From Acanthaster planci (Eukaryota; Echinodermata; Asteroidea; Valvatida; Acanthasteridae), in assembly GCF_001949145.1 (NCBI RefSeq), contig NW_019091417.1, positions 535,243 to 599,242 on the forward strand: a stretch of 64,000 bases of DNA, written 5' to 3'. The translations under genes were made by a program, and so were the position numbers. Under the pieces are notes generated by a model, which worked only from the letters and a program-made list of their open reading frames with translations, was not told the origin of the DNA and made no database searches. This document shows, piece by piece, positions 26,353 to 38,305 of this stretch (position 1 is its first letter; each line of letters opens with the position of its first letter).

Positions 26353-26761
26353 CAGTGGTGCAAATCTGTCCCCGGGATTTGGCGGGGGGTAACTTAAAAA
26401 CTGCTTGGCCATGGAAATTTGCAAAGAAGGGAGCCCCCCCCATCACCATATGACACAAGGGAGTGGTAATCATGATACAGAAGTACATCTTATGTATATG
26501 TCCATGTGCACCCACTTAACCTTACATCAAAACTGCAAATTCCACACTTTGTAGCTTTTCTCCCTTCTCCAGTGCATTGAATACACTCTCATTGTTGGCA
26601 AGCTCAACAAAGCACCTCTAAATCCACACTGTTTCCCCCCCCCCACCAGGAAAATGTAGGGGGGAGGGGAGGAGCCAATAGCCCATCCCCCTGATCAAAA
26701 CACATGTATGGGGGATAAATCAAATCCCCATCACCCACCCCTGACCAGATTTACACCCCTG
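26353..26761. mobile_element. hAT-like non-autonomous element, 409 bp
   Basis: The left end is CAGTGGTGCAAATCTG and the right end is CAGATTTACACCCCTG, an imperfect terminal inverted repeat with the CAG..CTG termini typical of hAT elements. The flanking octamers TGTATGTG and AGTATGTC match at 6 of 8 positions, consistent with an aged 8-bp target-site duplication. The interior is rich in G and C runs and has no transposase. Confidence 0.6.
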
Positions 26762-26856
26762 AGTATGTCTGTGTACCACTCTGGGAACAGATACATCAGT
26801 TCACTCCTGAAAAGATCCGACATGGTCAGCTACTGATCCCCATAGAAAACATGTAG

Positions 26857-27008
26857 CAGACCTGTCAACATGCCGTACTCCTTCCTGAGGTCACGCATTA
26901 ACACACAATAGATCAACATTTTAAATGAATTGAAGGCTAAATACCTTTTAATCTATTGTGTGGTAACGCCTGACCTCAGGAAGGAGTGCGGCAAGGTTGG
27001 CAGGTCTG
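26857..27008. mobile_element. Foldback MITE with long arms, 152 bp
   Basis: A left arm of about 57 bp (26857-26913, beginning CAGACCTG) and a right arm (26951-27008, ending CAGGTCTG) are reverse complements with only a few mismatches, around a 37-bp centre. Both sides are flanked by ATGTAG (26851-26856 and 27009-27014), an apparent 6-bp target-site duplication. If transcribed it would form a long hairpin. Confidence 0.75.
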
Positions 27009-27528
27009 ATGTAGTGTACATGTACTCCATTAACAGTGTAATTTGGGATGGTGACCTTAGCACACCGAGGTGGTTATTTTCTGCTGGACATATATATTAC
27101 AGCATGCAACACTTTCTACTTCTACAGGTTTTTGTACAAAGAGTATGATGCATGTACTTCACGGAATGTAACCAGTGTATAAGCATATTCAAATACATGT
27201 AGGTATGCTGAAGTTAAAATGCAAACTTCTCCATCAGTCCTAAAGCACACCATATCTGAATACTTGTGATATCCCAAAGGAAAAATCTGCCTGAAGTAAT
27301 CATTCTTGCATCAGTTTTACTGTACAGTTGGAAAACAGAAAACCAACTTCATTTGACATATTTTTGTTGAAATCAAGAGTAAAATCTTAATATTTACAAT
27401 CCTGCAGGCTAAAATCTTAGATGTTTCCATACACAGCTTGGGCTAGTGATTCCAATTATGGTTATAGAAAGAGATGCCTGGAAGATGGGCGTCAATGAGA
27501 CCATGGATGGCTCCAACGCTGCTGTTCT

Positions 27529-30500
27529 TCAGTATTTTGGTCGTTTGCCCCCACTGCAAAGAAAACAAACACATAAAACATCAGCTTACTATAAGACCGA
27601 AGGGCCAGACTACGGCATATGTCATCTTTCGGATTTATGGCTCAGATGAATTCATAATTGTGCACCTGGAATCAACATTTGAGAGAGCAGACAAGGGACT
27701 TGGCCAAAGTCTTCCTGTCTTTCTCATCACTGCACTGAAAACACCTTCGTCAACCGAGTCCTTGAAAGCTGGCAGTGACAGATCAGTCAATGTTTCTGGG
27801 GCTGCCAGCGCAGTGCAATATTTCGAAGGCAAAAACTTCAAATTTCTTATTATTTGTGACCCTCATCTTGTTGGACCGTCATTAACCAGATAAAAACATG
27901 TCCAAACACTTTTGGGTTGCTTAAAGTCAAAGGTCACTTCCCAGGTCACGTCCTTTTTACTTACATTCCTCCATCTGCACCAGTCTTCCTCTTGGAGATG
28001 ATCTATGGAAATACGAGTCCATGAAATTAGAAACATTGACATGAGTGGATAATATGATAATTAATAATGGAATAGATGGATTACGATTAAACTTATACCG
28101 TTTTCACATTGAAACAATTAACTGTAAGTGATAACTTTATTACAAATACATATTTATTCCTACCACAAAATTCGGGTACAATATAGATCAACAAGGACAG
28201 TCATCTCACATTCAAAATCTAATACAGAGTAATTTTCATCTTTTATAGAAACACACATTCCAATTTATCATTTCACTTCACATTATTATCCTTTCTGGTC
28301 CATAAAAGACCAAAGTTATCGTAAAGTGTCTTGCCCATGAACACAATGCAGCTATTGGATCACTCCATATTGATCCCTCCTACAGCATTACGCATTCACC
28401 TGGCTGATCTGTTGCCACTCTCGATCCAGTTCAGCTTTCTCATTCTTCTCACCAAATGTTCGTCTTGTCTTCCGTCCGTCAGACATCTTTATGCCAAACT
28501 GGAAAGCGGCTCTATTGAAAAAAAATGGGACATGCAGTTAACGGTTGGCAAGGACAGCACATACAATGAGGCCTCAGAGAGGTAAGTCCTCCACCGGAAA
28601 AGGAGTCGACATCGTCCTCGACTAATTCAGAGAAATATTTGTAAGAACTGTCCATGCCAAGCTACGAGCTCCCGAGGATCTCTGAGATCTTAGGGATGAC
28701 TTACTTAGGCAAAGCTTCCTTGTTGTTCATGTAAGTGCTATACTCCTCCTGAGTATCAAAGTCCCATCGGCCAACTGGACCCTTCTTGTTTCCCTACAGA
28801 TGAAAAATACCGCATTTTGTACAGGGCATAAAATGAATTGGAAGATGAACACTTTGAAGAAACATTCACGTGTGATTGTGAAGTGGGCAATAGGTCTCAA
28901 TGAACGGCATCACTTCGAACAGATTGCCCAGTTCATCGGCATTTGTTTACTTCAATTTTCATAACACACGTTGGCTGTGCCGTATTTCAAACATACTTGG
29001 ATCGGCACGCGCGTGATTTTAGAACATTCTGCTCAGCTCGCAAACACGCACCTGTTGACAGTGCATACAGAGCTGCAATTTTTTTAACAAAGATGGCATC
29101 CAATGAGAGATCTAAAGGAACCATTACAAATGGTGCTGATGTGGCATATGTATACGGCTCAGAAAAATTAGGAGATTACATCGCGTTTTGTAGAGTTATT
29201 TCAAAAACCTACCGCACGTGTGTTTCCGCGAGTGAATTTGTGAGAAATGCACATTGCCTACTGTGTAGGGGATAAAATAACCACACAGTTGTGATTTACA
29301 TGTAACCGCCCAGTTTTTCAGAGCCACATACGTATCCCGTACGCGCACATCTCTAATAGTACCCTATGTGAACATTGGACATGCCAGCGTATATCAAAAA
29401 CCCATTGTCCAAGAATATGCGCGGAACTCTAACTGAACACAGTACACATGAATTACCAGATCCATTTTGCTGTAATCCACTTCATCATCAGAATCGTCCA
29501 ATGCGTCAGCAGTCTCCGCAGCTCTGTCAAATAGAAGTCAAGACATTATCACTGAGCGTAGCCCCAGACAGTGGACCGTTCAATATGATCATGGGCTAAT
29601 TATTTTCCCAACCACCTTCCAATGAAAAAGCTTTCACATAAAGAAAGGCAAACTGTCAATGCTTACCCTGGGTAACATTCTGCGTAGCTGTCTACAAAGT
29701 CACTCTTCGTCCCTCTGGTTCGCTGTCTGTCTTCACCCTTGAATGCAATTCTGTACAGAGTGGAAAATGAATTCCAAAAGGGTTACCATTTTGTCATTAC
29801 AGGCAATAAATCAGAAACTATAAGGATGAACAATAATTCCAATAAAGAGGTACAGAAGCAGGTTTAAGTAGTCTGCCTTTTGAACCTGTCAACTTGACTT
29901 ACCCGCGCTCCTTTTCCTTGGCTTGTGATGTTGCAATATCAACAGTGGTCATGGTTCCAGCAAAGCGTTCCTCGTGTCTCGGTTCAACCTGCGTTTGCAT
30001 GCAAAGATTACCACTTTCTTTTTAAGAAACATCAACCGTTTACCTCAACTTTGCTCCTGACCAGCATTTCATGGATAAATTTCATGCACTAAATGTACGT
30101 TCTGTCTCAGAAACTAGACCATCATTGAACCAAGCATCCAAACATTTCTTACTTTTCCATATTTCTCATTGATAATCTGAGCAAAATCCCTGGCATTGGA
30201 GCTCTTCTTGGGGGCTGGTATAGGCTAAAAAGAAAAAAAAACAAGAAACTGTAAACAACCAGTTGTTCTTTTTTCTATTTTAAGACATGACAATGAAAAT
30301 GTATGTAATTTTTCAATTTAAATGTGACCTGTATCAATTGGCAAAATAACAAAGAAGCTTTTTGTTTTAACATTACCGACCTTAACTCTCCTTTGGTTTT
30401 TACANNNNNNNNNNNNNNNNNNNNNNNNNNNNNNNNNNNNNNNNNNNNNNNNNNNNNNNNNNNNNNNNNNNNNNNNNNNNNNNNNNNNNNNNNNNNNNNN

Positions 30501-33500
30501 NNNNNNNNNNNNNNNNNNNNNNNNNNNNNNNNNNNNNNNNNNNNNNNNNNNNNNNNNNNNNNNNNNNNNNNNNNNNNNNNNNNNNNNNNNNNNNNNNNNN
30601 NNNNNNNNNNNNNNNNNNNNNNNNNNNNNNNNNNNNNNNNNNNNNNNNNNNNNNNNNNNNNNNNNNNNNNNNNNNNNNNNNNNNNNNNNNNNNNNNNNNN
30701 NNNNNNNNNNNNNNCAGCATAGGAGGGTTAAGGGTTAGCGAGTAGTACATGGTAAACTTGAGAATACATGTAGGTTGATAATAAATATGGAATTTAGTCC
30801 TATCTGGGGATAGGATCTGTGTTGATATCAATCCTATCAATTACCTCGTCATCAACTTTGGGTCGTTCAAAGTAGCTCCTGGGTCGTCTATCATCCTCTC
30901 TTTCTCTGTCTCGATCACGTCCCCTCTCCCTGTCTCTGTGTCGGTCTCTATCACGGTCTCTGTCACGGTCTCGGTCCCTATCACGGTCTCTATCACGATC
31001 CCTACCACGGTCTCTGTCCCTGGTGTCTCTGTCTTTAGCGGTAGGGGGTGCCTTGGTGAAGCTGGGTGCATATTCACCAATATCGGCAAAGATGCTAGGG
31101 AGAGGCAAGAAGACTTAATATTAATAACCTTAATAACTGGGAGGGAACTAAATATGTTCATGCATGGTCTTGAAAAAGGTGAAGATTTTATACGTTAGAA
31201 ATTCTATGTTGAAATGTGTCTGCAATGGTTGCATAAGATCTGCATTCCTAGCATACATCCTTATACAGCCATGCAAAACCTACAATTTCTACAGAGACTT
31301 TCACTCTAAGCTTCCTTGTACGTTTGTGGTATTACCTGTCATCTGCTCCAGGAAGCTTGTCCTTGTCAAGTTTGTCATCTTTTCCTTTTCCTGTGTGATA
31401 ACAAAATTTTGACAAGGTGTGAGGCCCCAAAAATATGCCAGACGGTCCACAGATGGACAAAATAAAACAGGTATAACCTCATTTTCCATATCTGACACTT
31501 TCACAGTAAACAAAGCCACATGTACATTAATGTGACAACGGTGAAAGCAGTGAGGTAGAAGCCAATCGGCACTGGTTGCTGTAATCTATTTTAAAGTCTA
31601 AGATGCAATAATGAGCCAAGACTAAACTACACATACCTAGGGCACACTTGAGCTACAACTACACTTAGCTATAGAGGGTTTGCATGGCTGCTATCTTGCA
31701 GGCCAGTGCTTTTGTTCTGCAGTGCATGCATAAAGGAGGACTCCCTGTGGAACAAAAGAGCTGCCCTGCAAGATGGCTACCATGCAAAGCCTCCACAGTC
31801 AACCACCGCTGCCCGAACGATGGATGGGTTTTCACCGTCTAGTTGACCATTTCGGACATGACCCTAGAGCATGGTTGCACCACAGGTTATCAATGACCAA
31901 TTTCATGTAGGCTTATCAGTACAGAGGGAATTGTTCACAAGAAAATAATTGTATAAGGTTTCACTGAGAACACTGACCATGAAAGCGTGAGAGTTGTAGC
32001 CCACGGCAAAATGTGAGCCTTGAGGAAACTTACGAAAATAATTTGACTAAGGACATTTGAGCGTTGCTATATTTTATATACACACTGTTAACCCTTTCGC
32101 TATGGATGACGGCTACTACAGCACCTTTGTGTGAGCATTAGTGCATACCATGCATACAGTCTATTCACCATGCAGCTGCTGGTTCAATGGGGCCTGCTGC
32201 TGGACAAAGCCCTCCATTCAGGGCATGCCACAGCCCAGCAGTCGCGGTCAAAATAATCCCATCGTGAAGGGGTCAACAAGCAATTTTCTTCAAGTCAAGC
32301 GACAGTTTGCACTTCCATTTGTCTGTGCATGAAGTTGTTATACGGTGAACAATGCTGGACTGGTATTTATAAACTTGTAATCTTTTCATAGGACTGTGTG
32401 GACTTTGCACACCTGAATGTACACCTGTTACTGTGGGGTCCAAAAATACATTGCAGGGACACAATGATGTCCCTGGAAGTCCAAGCCAGGGCACATCAGC
32501 CAGCAAAATGCACAACATAGTCCTATAATCAACCACACTGCATCACCACACGGTAGGCCTCTTCAGTATAAAACCTGACTTACTACAGTACCTCAAGTGA
32601 CGCTGAAGGGGTTCCGTGATGAATAATGAAGCAGAAATTTTGTCATATTATTCAAACATTCTCTCTTTTTGGAGAAAGTATATCCATTCATTTTAGAACA
32701 TCATTTTCTCCAAAGAGAGCCTGCAGTCAACGTCAAAGTTTGACTGTCTAATTTATGACTGACACAACGGCTTGGTTTTATCCAAATCTGGTGTTTCCTA
32801 TATAGTTTTGCTTGTATTTACTTACACATTTCTTGTTGTCTTACCTTTGTCTTTCTTCTTGAGTTTCTTGCCTCTCTGACCTTGTCTCAGATAGGAGATG
32901 ATCTGAGTCAGCTTGTTTATCACGATGTCATTGGTGGTTAGGGTCGTTTGAGACTGAAAACAAACCAAATTCAATGGTTCACTGTAATATTTTCTTTCCA
33001 TGTAATCTGACAATCATTTCTCCCATCACTTTCATTGCCTACTTCAGATACTCAATTTGATCAAGTTTTGGACTCAACACTGCACAGTTGGAACTTCCAA
33101 TCAAACTAAGCAAGAGGGTCAAAGGTCACCTTACCTCCATTGTCGGGCAGTCTGCTTTGCTCCTGATGACTGTCGTGGGTATATCAGTCTCCGAATACTC
33201 GTCGTCAAGCTCTACTTTGTAAGCCATACGACCTGGTAGGAACAGCTCATTACGCTCAGGTAGCTTGGTCTTGAACAAACTACGATAGATGTTCCTTGCT
33301 GTCAAGAGAGACAAGATCTATCCAGTGAGGCAAAGAAACAATCTGGACTTAAGTGCTGTGAGTGAAAGCATGTTTTTTGCAGTCACAACGTAGGTCCAGA
33401 TGAGAGCGTATCATGATGCTATGTGCAGCTTCAGTGTTACACATTATGCACACAAGGCAGAGCATGTAACACCCTCTTGTTATGCGAGTTCTAAAAAGCA

Positions 33501-36500
33501 ACACCTGCAGTGGTACTTCTTATGCATTGAGACGAGTTCAGAAAAGTAAATCACTTACCAATTTTGGTCTTGAACTGAATGCTTTCCTCGGGCTCACTGA
33601 AAAATACAAAATTAATTCCCAAGTTAATAAACGAAAAAAGATTTCCACGTGTAAAAACAGTAATGGCACCAAATCCCACATTACTCACACACATACAGAA
33701 ATCGGAGTTTGCAGCTAGCTTAAAACAAAATTATCAGTACCCTCTAAACCAGGAAATAAAGTGTGGCAAAAAGCAGCTTGGGTTTTCCCACGTTTGGCAG
33801 AGAACGTACAGCTCTGATACAAACTCAGTTTAGGAGGGACAATGTTCTTCCCAGGGGTCAGACGATGGGGATTTGACAGGGGGGAGGGGAGCTTACATGA
33901 TTTTCTGGCTCTTGCTGGAGGTCTGGAGGCTGGTTTCCATTATTTCATCCCTCTCTTTTTCCTTGCTTTGAATCTCGGCTCGTACCTGAAACGATCGCAA
34001 TTTCAGTATCAAAAATAACCTCCTGATCCACTGAGCGCCTTCAGAAAGCACACCCAAAATAAGGTATGGTATCACCATTACAGTGGTCTATTGACATGAC
34101 ACAGAGCAGCCAAAAGAACTGGGATGTAGCCAATGGAGAATTATCCCCCCCCCGGAACATTTGCCCCTCTAGAAAAGTGGGATTTTAGAATGGGGAGGGG
34201 AGCTATAGTGTGTTGATACGCATTACTCCAGTGTGGACACAGACCTGATTAAAGTCCTGGGTCAAATTGAAATTCCCTCTCTTAAAAACAGCCATGCTTC
34301 CATTCCCCCCCCCCAGCTATGCCACCGTGACACTGCAGATTACTGGGAGGGTTCTCTCCCTGCCAGTCAACTGTGCTGTCCCTGCTGCCACCATGCAGGC
34401 TTTGTTGTTGGTCCCTTCTTCACCGTGTGGGCTTTCCTCTTAATGAACTTTCTGATGTTTTTTCCTTCTCTAATGAGGCACTGCTTTAAGTCCCGTTTGA
34501 CACGTGTGACGTGTGTTTTCAATATTCTGGTTTATGTGTACATGCATGTAATGTAGCTAAAAAGGTAAAAACTTACAGCGAAAGTGACAAAACACGAATC
34601 AGACACACACTGACAAATCAACGTTGTGTACTTTCATTTACCATTTTCAAGAAATGAGAATTAACTGATAGAAAACAACGTAAACTGAACAGGTTTAACC
34701 TGTACAGGCACATCAATCTGTCCACTCTCAATAAGTCGCCTGCAGTTATTGGTAAACCCTTCTACTTACCACACTATTTAGTTACAAGATAAACTTACTT
34801 TATGCAGCAATGCATAGTCCAGTCCTTTCACCAAGTGAGTGTGTTCCATGTCACCACCCAGATATTTACTCTCCTCGATCAACTGTTTACGGCGATTGGA
34901 AGCTGTGTCACCCCTGAAGCAAGGGCAAAATTCAAAATTGCGTTGAGCTTACTATCCATGGTGTTCTTTAAAAAACGTACACCAGCCGAAAAATTCTACC
35001 AAAGTTCTACATTTTGGTTTTACAACTTTTCATTTTAATTTGGAAGGTGAGCAAACTGCCTTTGTATTAATGACCCCCAGATCTCATCTCCACAAGCTGA
35101 ATTAGACATGAAATCCTCACATGACGCTAGAGATTATCAGTACTTACGCCTGAGCATCGGGTGCCACTGCACGGTAGTTGGCCGTTGTACTGACCACCTC
35201 AGTATCTTCATAGTCATTCTTACCTTCACGTCGTTCTTGAGCCTATCAAGGGGAAGGATAAAAAAATTAAGCTTTCAAATATTTTGTTACTTCCAAAAAA
35301 AAAATAGACTTAATTTCAAAAACGACTCAGTGACTGATCTTTGAAATTGAAGAGATATAACCTTCAGAAGATGAAAGGGGTACACTGCCATCCTCCTTTG
35401 CCAAAGACAAAGAGTCTGTTTCTCTTGCCAGTTAGGGTCTACTGAATTCAGCAAGCCTCATAACTTTGACACTGATTGGTTCTTCAGGATCAAGCATGGT
35501 GCCTAGAGACCACAACCTCATGTACATCTAACTGCGCGTATACTGTTCGTGCTTTCTTTCAGCTCAAGAAGACCTGTTGATTCTCACCCTGTTTCTGTAT
35601 TTCTTAGCCAGCTCAGCTTCCCTCTCCATTTCTTGCTTCTTGAGTTTGGCATAGAAGCTCTTCTTCTTCCGCCGTAAGGCTCTGGGATCATCCGCTTCAT
35701 TGTAATCTCTTGGCAGTCTCCATAGAAAAAAAATTTTGATCAAATGAGTTTCTTTCCCTCCTGGGGGCAATCTTGGGCAAAATACACCCACAAGGCACAC
35801 CACTGACCCACCATGTGAAGACGTACAATGTATGAAACTTCACCTGTGAAAGCTTGCATGTTTGCTTCCATTAAACATAAGTCTTAAGGGGCTGTCCCTT
35901 CAATATATTGAGGTTGGAAATGATTAGCTGATCTGCAGTATCACTCGGTCTTTGCGTGCAGGATTTGTTGATAATCCATCAAGTTTAGATGGTTGCATAT
36001 TTTTGATCTATGGAGAGATTTTTCCAACGACCGGTAGTTGCTTATTTCAAGACTTAAGGAAAATCAGGTTAGATTGAAAAATTATATTTAGATGACAATG
36101 TTACTGGATAAATGAACGTGATCCAAAAAAAATGTTTTGACAGAGATTTAAATACTTAGATAAACATAGGGTTTGAGAAAGGCTTATAAATTCCTGCAAG
36201 GCATTTTATTTGAGAAAGGAGATAAAATGACAATATTGGTGTGCTTACTCCTTGTTATGTTTGACCTTAGAGGGTGGGGCTTCTCCTGGTGTAGTTCTAG
36301 GGGTCATCAACAGCTTCCTGAAGTCTGCATTGGTCATGTGAGTCAGGCTACAGTAAAGGGTTGAGTAAATGAAAAGTCAGTATACATGGACACTTGAAGA
36401 AATAAAACAATATTCAACCACACAGAGCTCCTGAAGATGTTGCATGGGTTACCCCCGACGGCAGAGTGATCATGGTGATGGCATGTATGACACGCAAAAG

Positions 36501-38305
36501 ACAAGACACAACTTGCCCGCAACAGGCAAGCCATACATTTACCTGCACATGTACACACGCATACGTGTCACAAGTTTTCATATTGATACTTTCTATACTT
36601 CAGGAACATGTCCACCCACAAGCTACTGCTACAACTGACACACATTTGATGAGCTTCACAAATCCCACTGCTTCCCAAATGAAGTGGAACACAATTACTG
36701 GTTTGTTGCTGGACCTTGAATAAATATTAAACAAGACACAGTACTGCTAACAAAAACAATTTATGCCAGAAGCCCAAGATTTTATTGAAACTTTGGAAGG
36801 AACTTAAGTAGACATTTGAGACACTTATTTTTAACTACTCATGATAAAATATCAACTGACTGGGAACTTACGCTGCATCGGAATCCTCTGACATACGTCG
36901 GATGTCCGCAGGCGGCAAGGGGTTGGAAAATGGTTCATCTTTGTCTCCTAACAAAGTTCAAAGTAATCCGACACTCTTTTATTAACATGCTGTTTCTTAA
37001 CATGGGCTAAACATGACAGCCTTGAATTTTACATGCTAAATTAAAAAGAAAATGCATATGCACATCCATCTTAGACACTAGCTCTGATCAGCGCATTATA
37101 ACTCCCAGTTCCCTGTACAGTGGCACACGGGGGTGTGGCCTCGATCATCCAAAGCTATTTTGGGAGTAAACTTCAGTCCTCCCCCTACAAAAATTCATAA
37201 TCTCCGCTGATTAAAGTCCCATCTTCACCCTCGGTAAACTGATTTTGTTTTCCGACAAACATAATTTTGGTCATGTTGAGGCCACCGCACACCCTTTCTT
37301 AGCTAATGCATTTCCACTACTCCTACAACTGTTTCCAGTGCGTGTAATGTGTTGTCCAATGAAACGTCCTATCCACATGACGCATGAAACAAGAGACAAG
37401 CTGTAATTGGTGAATGTCACCAGCACACCATTCAAACAATAGATATTTTTCTTTCATTCGAGAGCAAAAGGAAACTGAATAGAAAGAGATGGGAGCCACA
37501 TTGTAATTGGTGAAGCTGCCACACTGCTGAAAACGATGACCTTTCAACTGACATGACAGGGTGAGCTTGGCAGGCAGTCGTGGACAAGAGTGTGGGTAAG
37601 GAAAATTCTCATAAAATTCAGCATTTTAAATGGTATGGGGCAGCGCAGACATCTGCAAAATGACAGGTACTGTGCCGGTGAAAACAGCGATCTTGGCGAT
37701 GTACGCATGCACCAGCGAGTCAGAGGATCGGGTTATACAATCTTTTCTTTGATCTGTACATACGCGCGCACTCGTTACAGTTGTTTTCACCGACGCGGTG
37801 TGGTTGCTACCCGTTTTTGGTGAAACTCCCGGATGTCCGCGCTGCCTCATAATGTAAATGAACCTCCCCATCCCATATAAAATTGTATCTCAGGAACCTC
37901 ATGAAATTATAGGGGCAAAATTGGTGTAACGGCATAGAAATTTCATTAGCCTTGTGGCAAATACTGCATGGGTGATTTTGCACAATGGTAGAAAGGCATT
38001 GTGGGAAGGAAAAAGAGGCAATATACCCAAAAAACATGCAGTACAAACTGCAGTAGCACAATGTCGGATATGTATAAATCTTACAGTTCCGGAAGTAGGC
38101 CTAGTCTTAGTCCCATGACGTATTAAGTAAATTGATGGCGTAGTCCTACACAGGCAGTGGGCAGGTACGGTAGGTGATGTACATGTAGGCTACGCGATGT
38201 AGTCACGTCAAGGGCGTCGCTCATGAGGAGGCGAAAATGTGTCATGAAATAGTACACCATATTATTCATACAAAAACACAAGCCTCGCTACTTACGCTCT
38301 GGCAT
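27529..38305 (-). CDS. IK: Protein Red (IK), spliceosome component, complete
   Basis: Twenty exons join in phase to 600 aa: 38305-38296, 36947-36872, 36347-36249, 35717-35588, 35242-35148, 34913-34799, 33985-33897, 33596-33559, 33298-33135, 32953-32845, 31390-31336, 31094-30845, 30224-30153, 29988-29903, 29750-29667, 29523-29457, 28793-28705, 28511-28400, 28002-27965, 27553-27529. The product follows human IK (557 aa) end to end. It starts MPER.K/DEPFSNPL, has the RED N-domain blocks YYAK-like FYAKLKKQE, STTANYRAV, GGDMEHTHLVKGLDYALL, NELFLPGRMAY and TTLTTNDIVINKLTQI, then a long Arg-Asp dipeptide run and YFE.PKVDDE. It ends with GRWDFDTQEEYS, KAELDREW and the terminal KRPKY. Human RED is a nuclear component of the spliceosomal B complex, working with SMU1, and is needed for mitosis. 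The terminal exon encodes only seven residues and the first only three plus one base. Confidence 0.98.
30405..30714. other. Assembly gap (310 N)
   Basis: This unresolved stretch lies within the IK intron between the exons at 31094-30845 and 30224-30153. The flanking exons join in phase 0 and the protein aligns across the junction, so no coding sequence needs to be missing. Confidence 0.99.
30898..31032 (-). repeat. Imperfect hexanucleotide repeat encoding Arg-Asp run in IK
   Basis: Imperfect repeats of CGAGAC/CGTGAT-type units encode the alternating Arg-Asp tract that names the RED protein. It lies in the exon at 31094-30845. Interruptions (RG, RH, RE) and variable third positions show it is not a freshly expanded microsatellite. 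Confidence 0.8.
31676..31792. mobile_element. Foldback MITE, copy 2
   Basis: The left end GGTTTGCATGGCTGCTATC and the right end, with reverse complement GGCTTTGCATGGTAGCCATC, form inverted arms of about 45 bp that also include CTTGCAGG and CTTTTGTTC. Copy 1 is at 15943-16060. It lies in an IK intron and has no ORF. Confidence 0.65.
37639..37846. repeat. Imperfect inverted-repeat element in IK intron 1
   Basis: The left side has GGCAGCGCAGACATC and GCCGGTGAAAACAGCG. The right side has the reverse complements in the mirrored order (GTTGTTTTCACCGACGC, GATGTCCGCGCTGCC). This suggests a decayed MITE between IK exons 1 and 2. Boundaries are approximate. Confidence 0.45.

Larger units (their letters stand above)
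25521..27528. other. Intergenic region between RECQL5 5' and IK 3' ends
   Basis: No exon is supported here. The stretch carries two inverted-repeat mobile elements (26353-26761 and 26857-27008, listed separately) and otherwise unique AT-rich sequence. It must contain the IK 3' UTR and cleavage site, but I see no canonical AATAAA close to the IK stop on the minus strand. Confidence 0.55.

Noticed and set aside
27963-28002. Reading IK to an in-frame stop at the end of the exon near 27965
   Set aside because: A strong GTAAGT donor precedes that stop, and a further exon at 27553-27529 supplies the conserved terminal KRPKY.
28943-29275. 110-codon plus-strand open frame in an IK intron
   Set aside because: No homology recognised, no splice or promoter context, antisense to the host gene.
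30405-30714. Missing IK exon inside the N gap
   Set aside because: The flanking exons join in phase 0 and the protein aligns across without a deletion.
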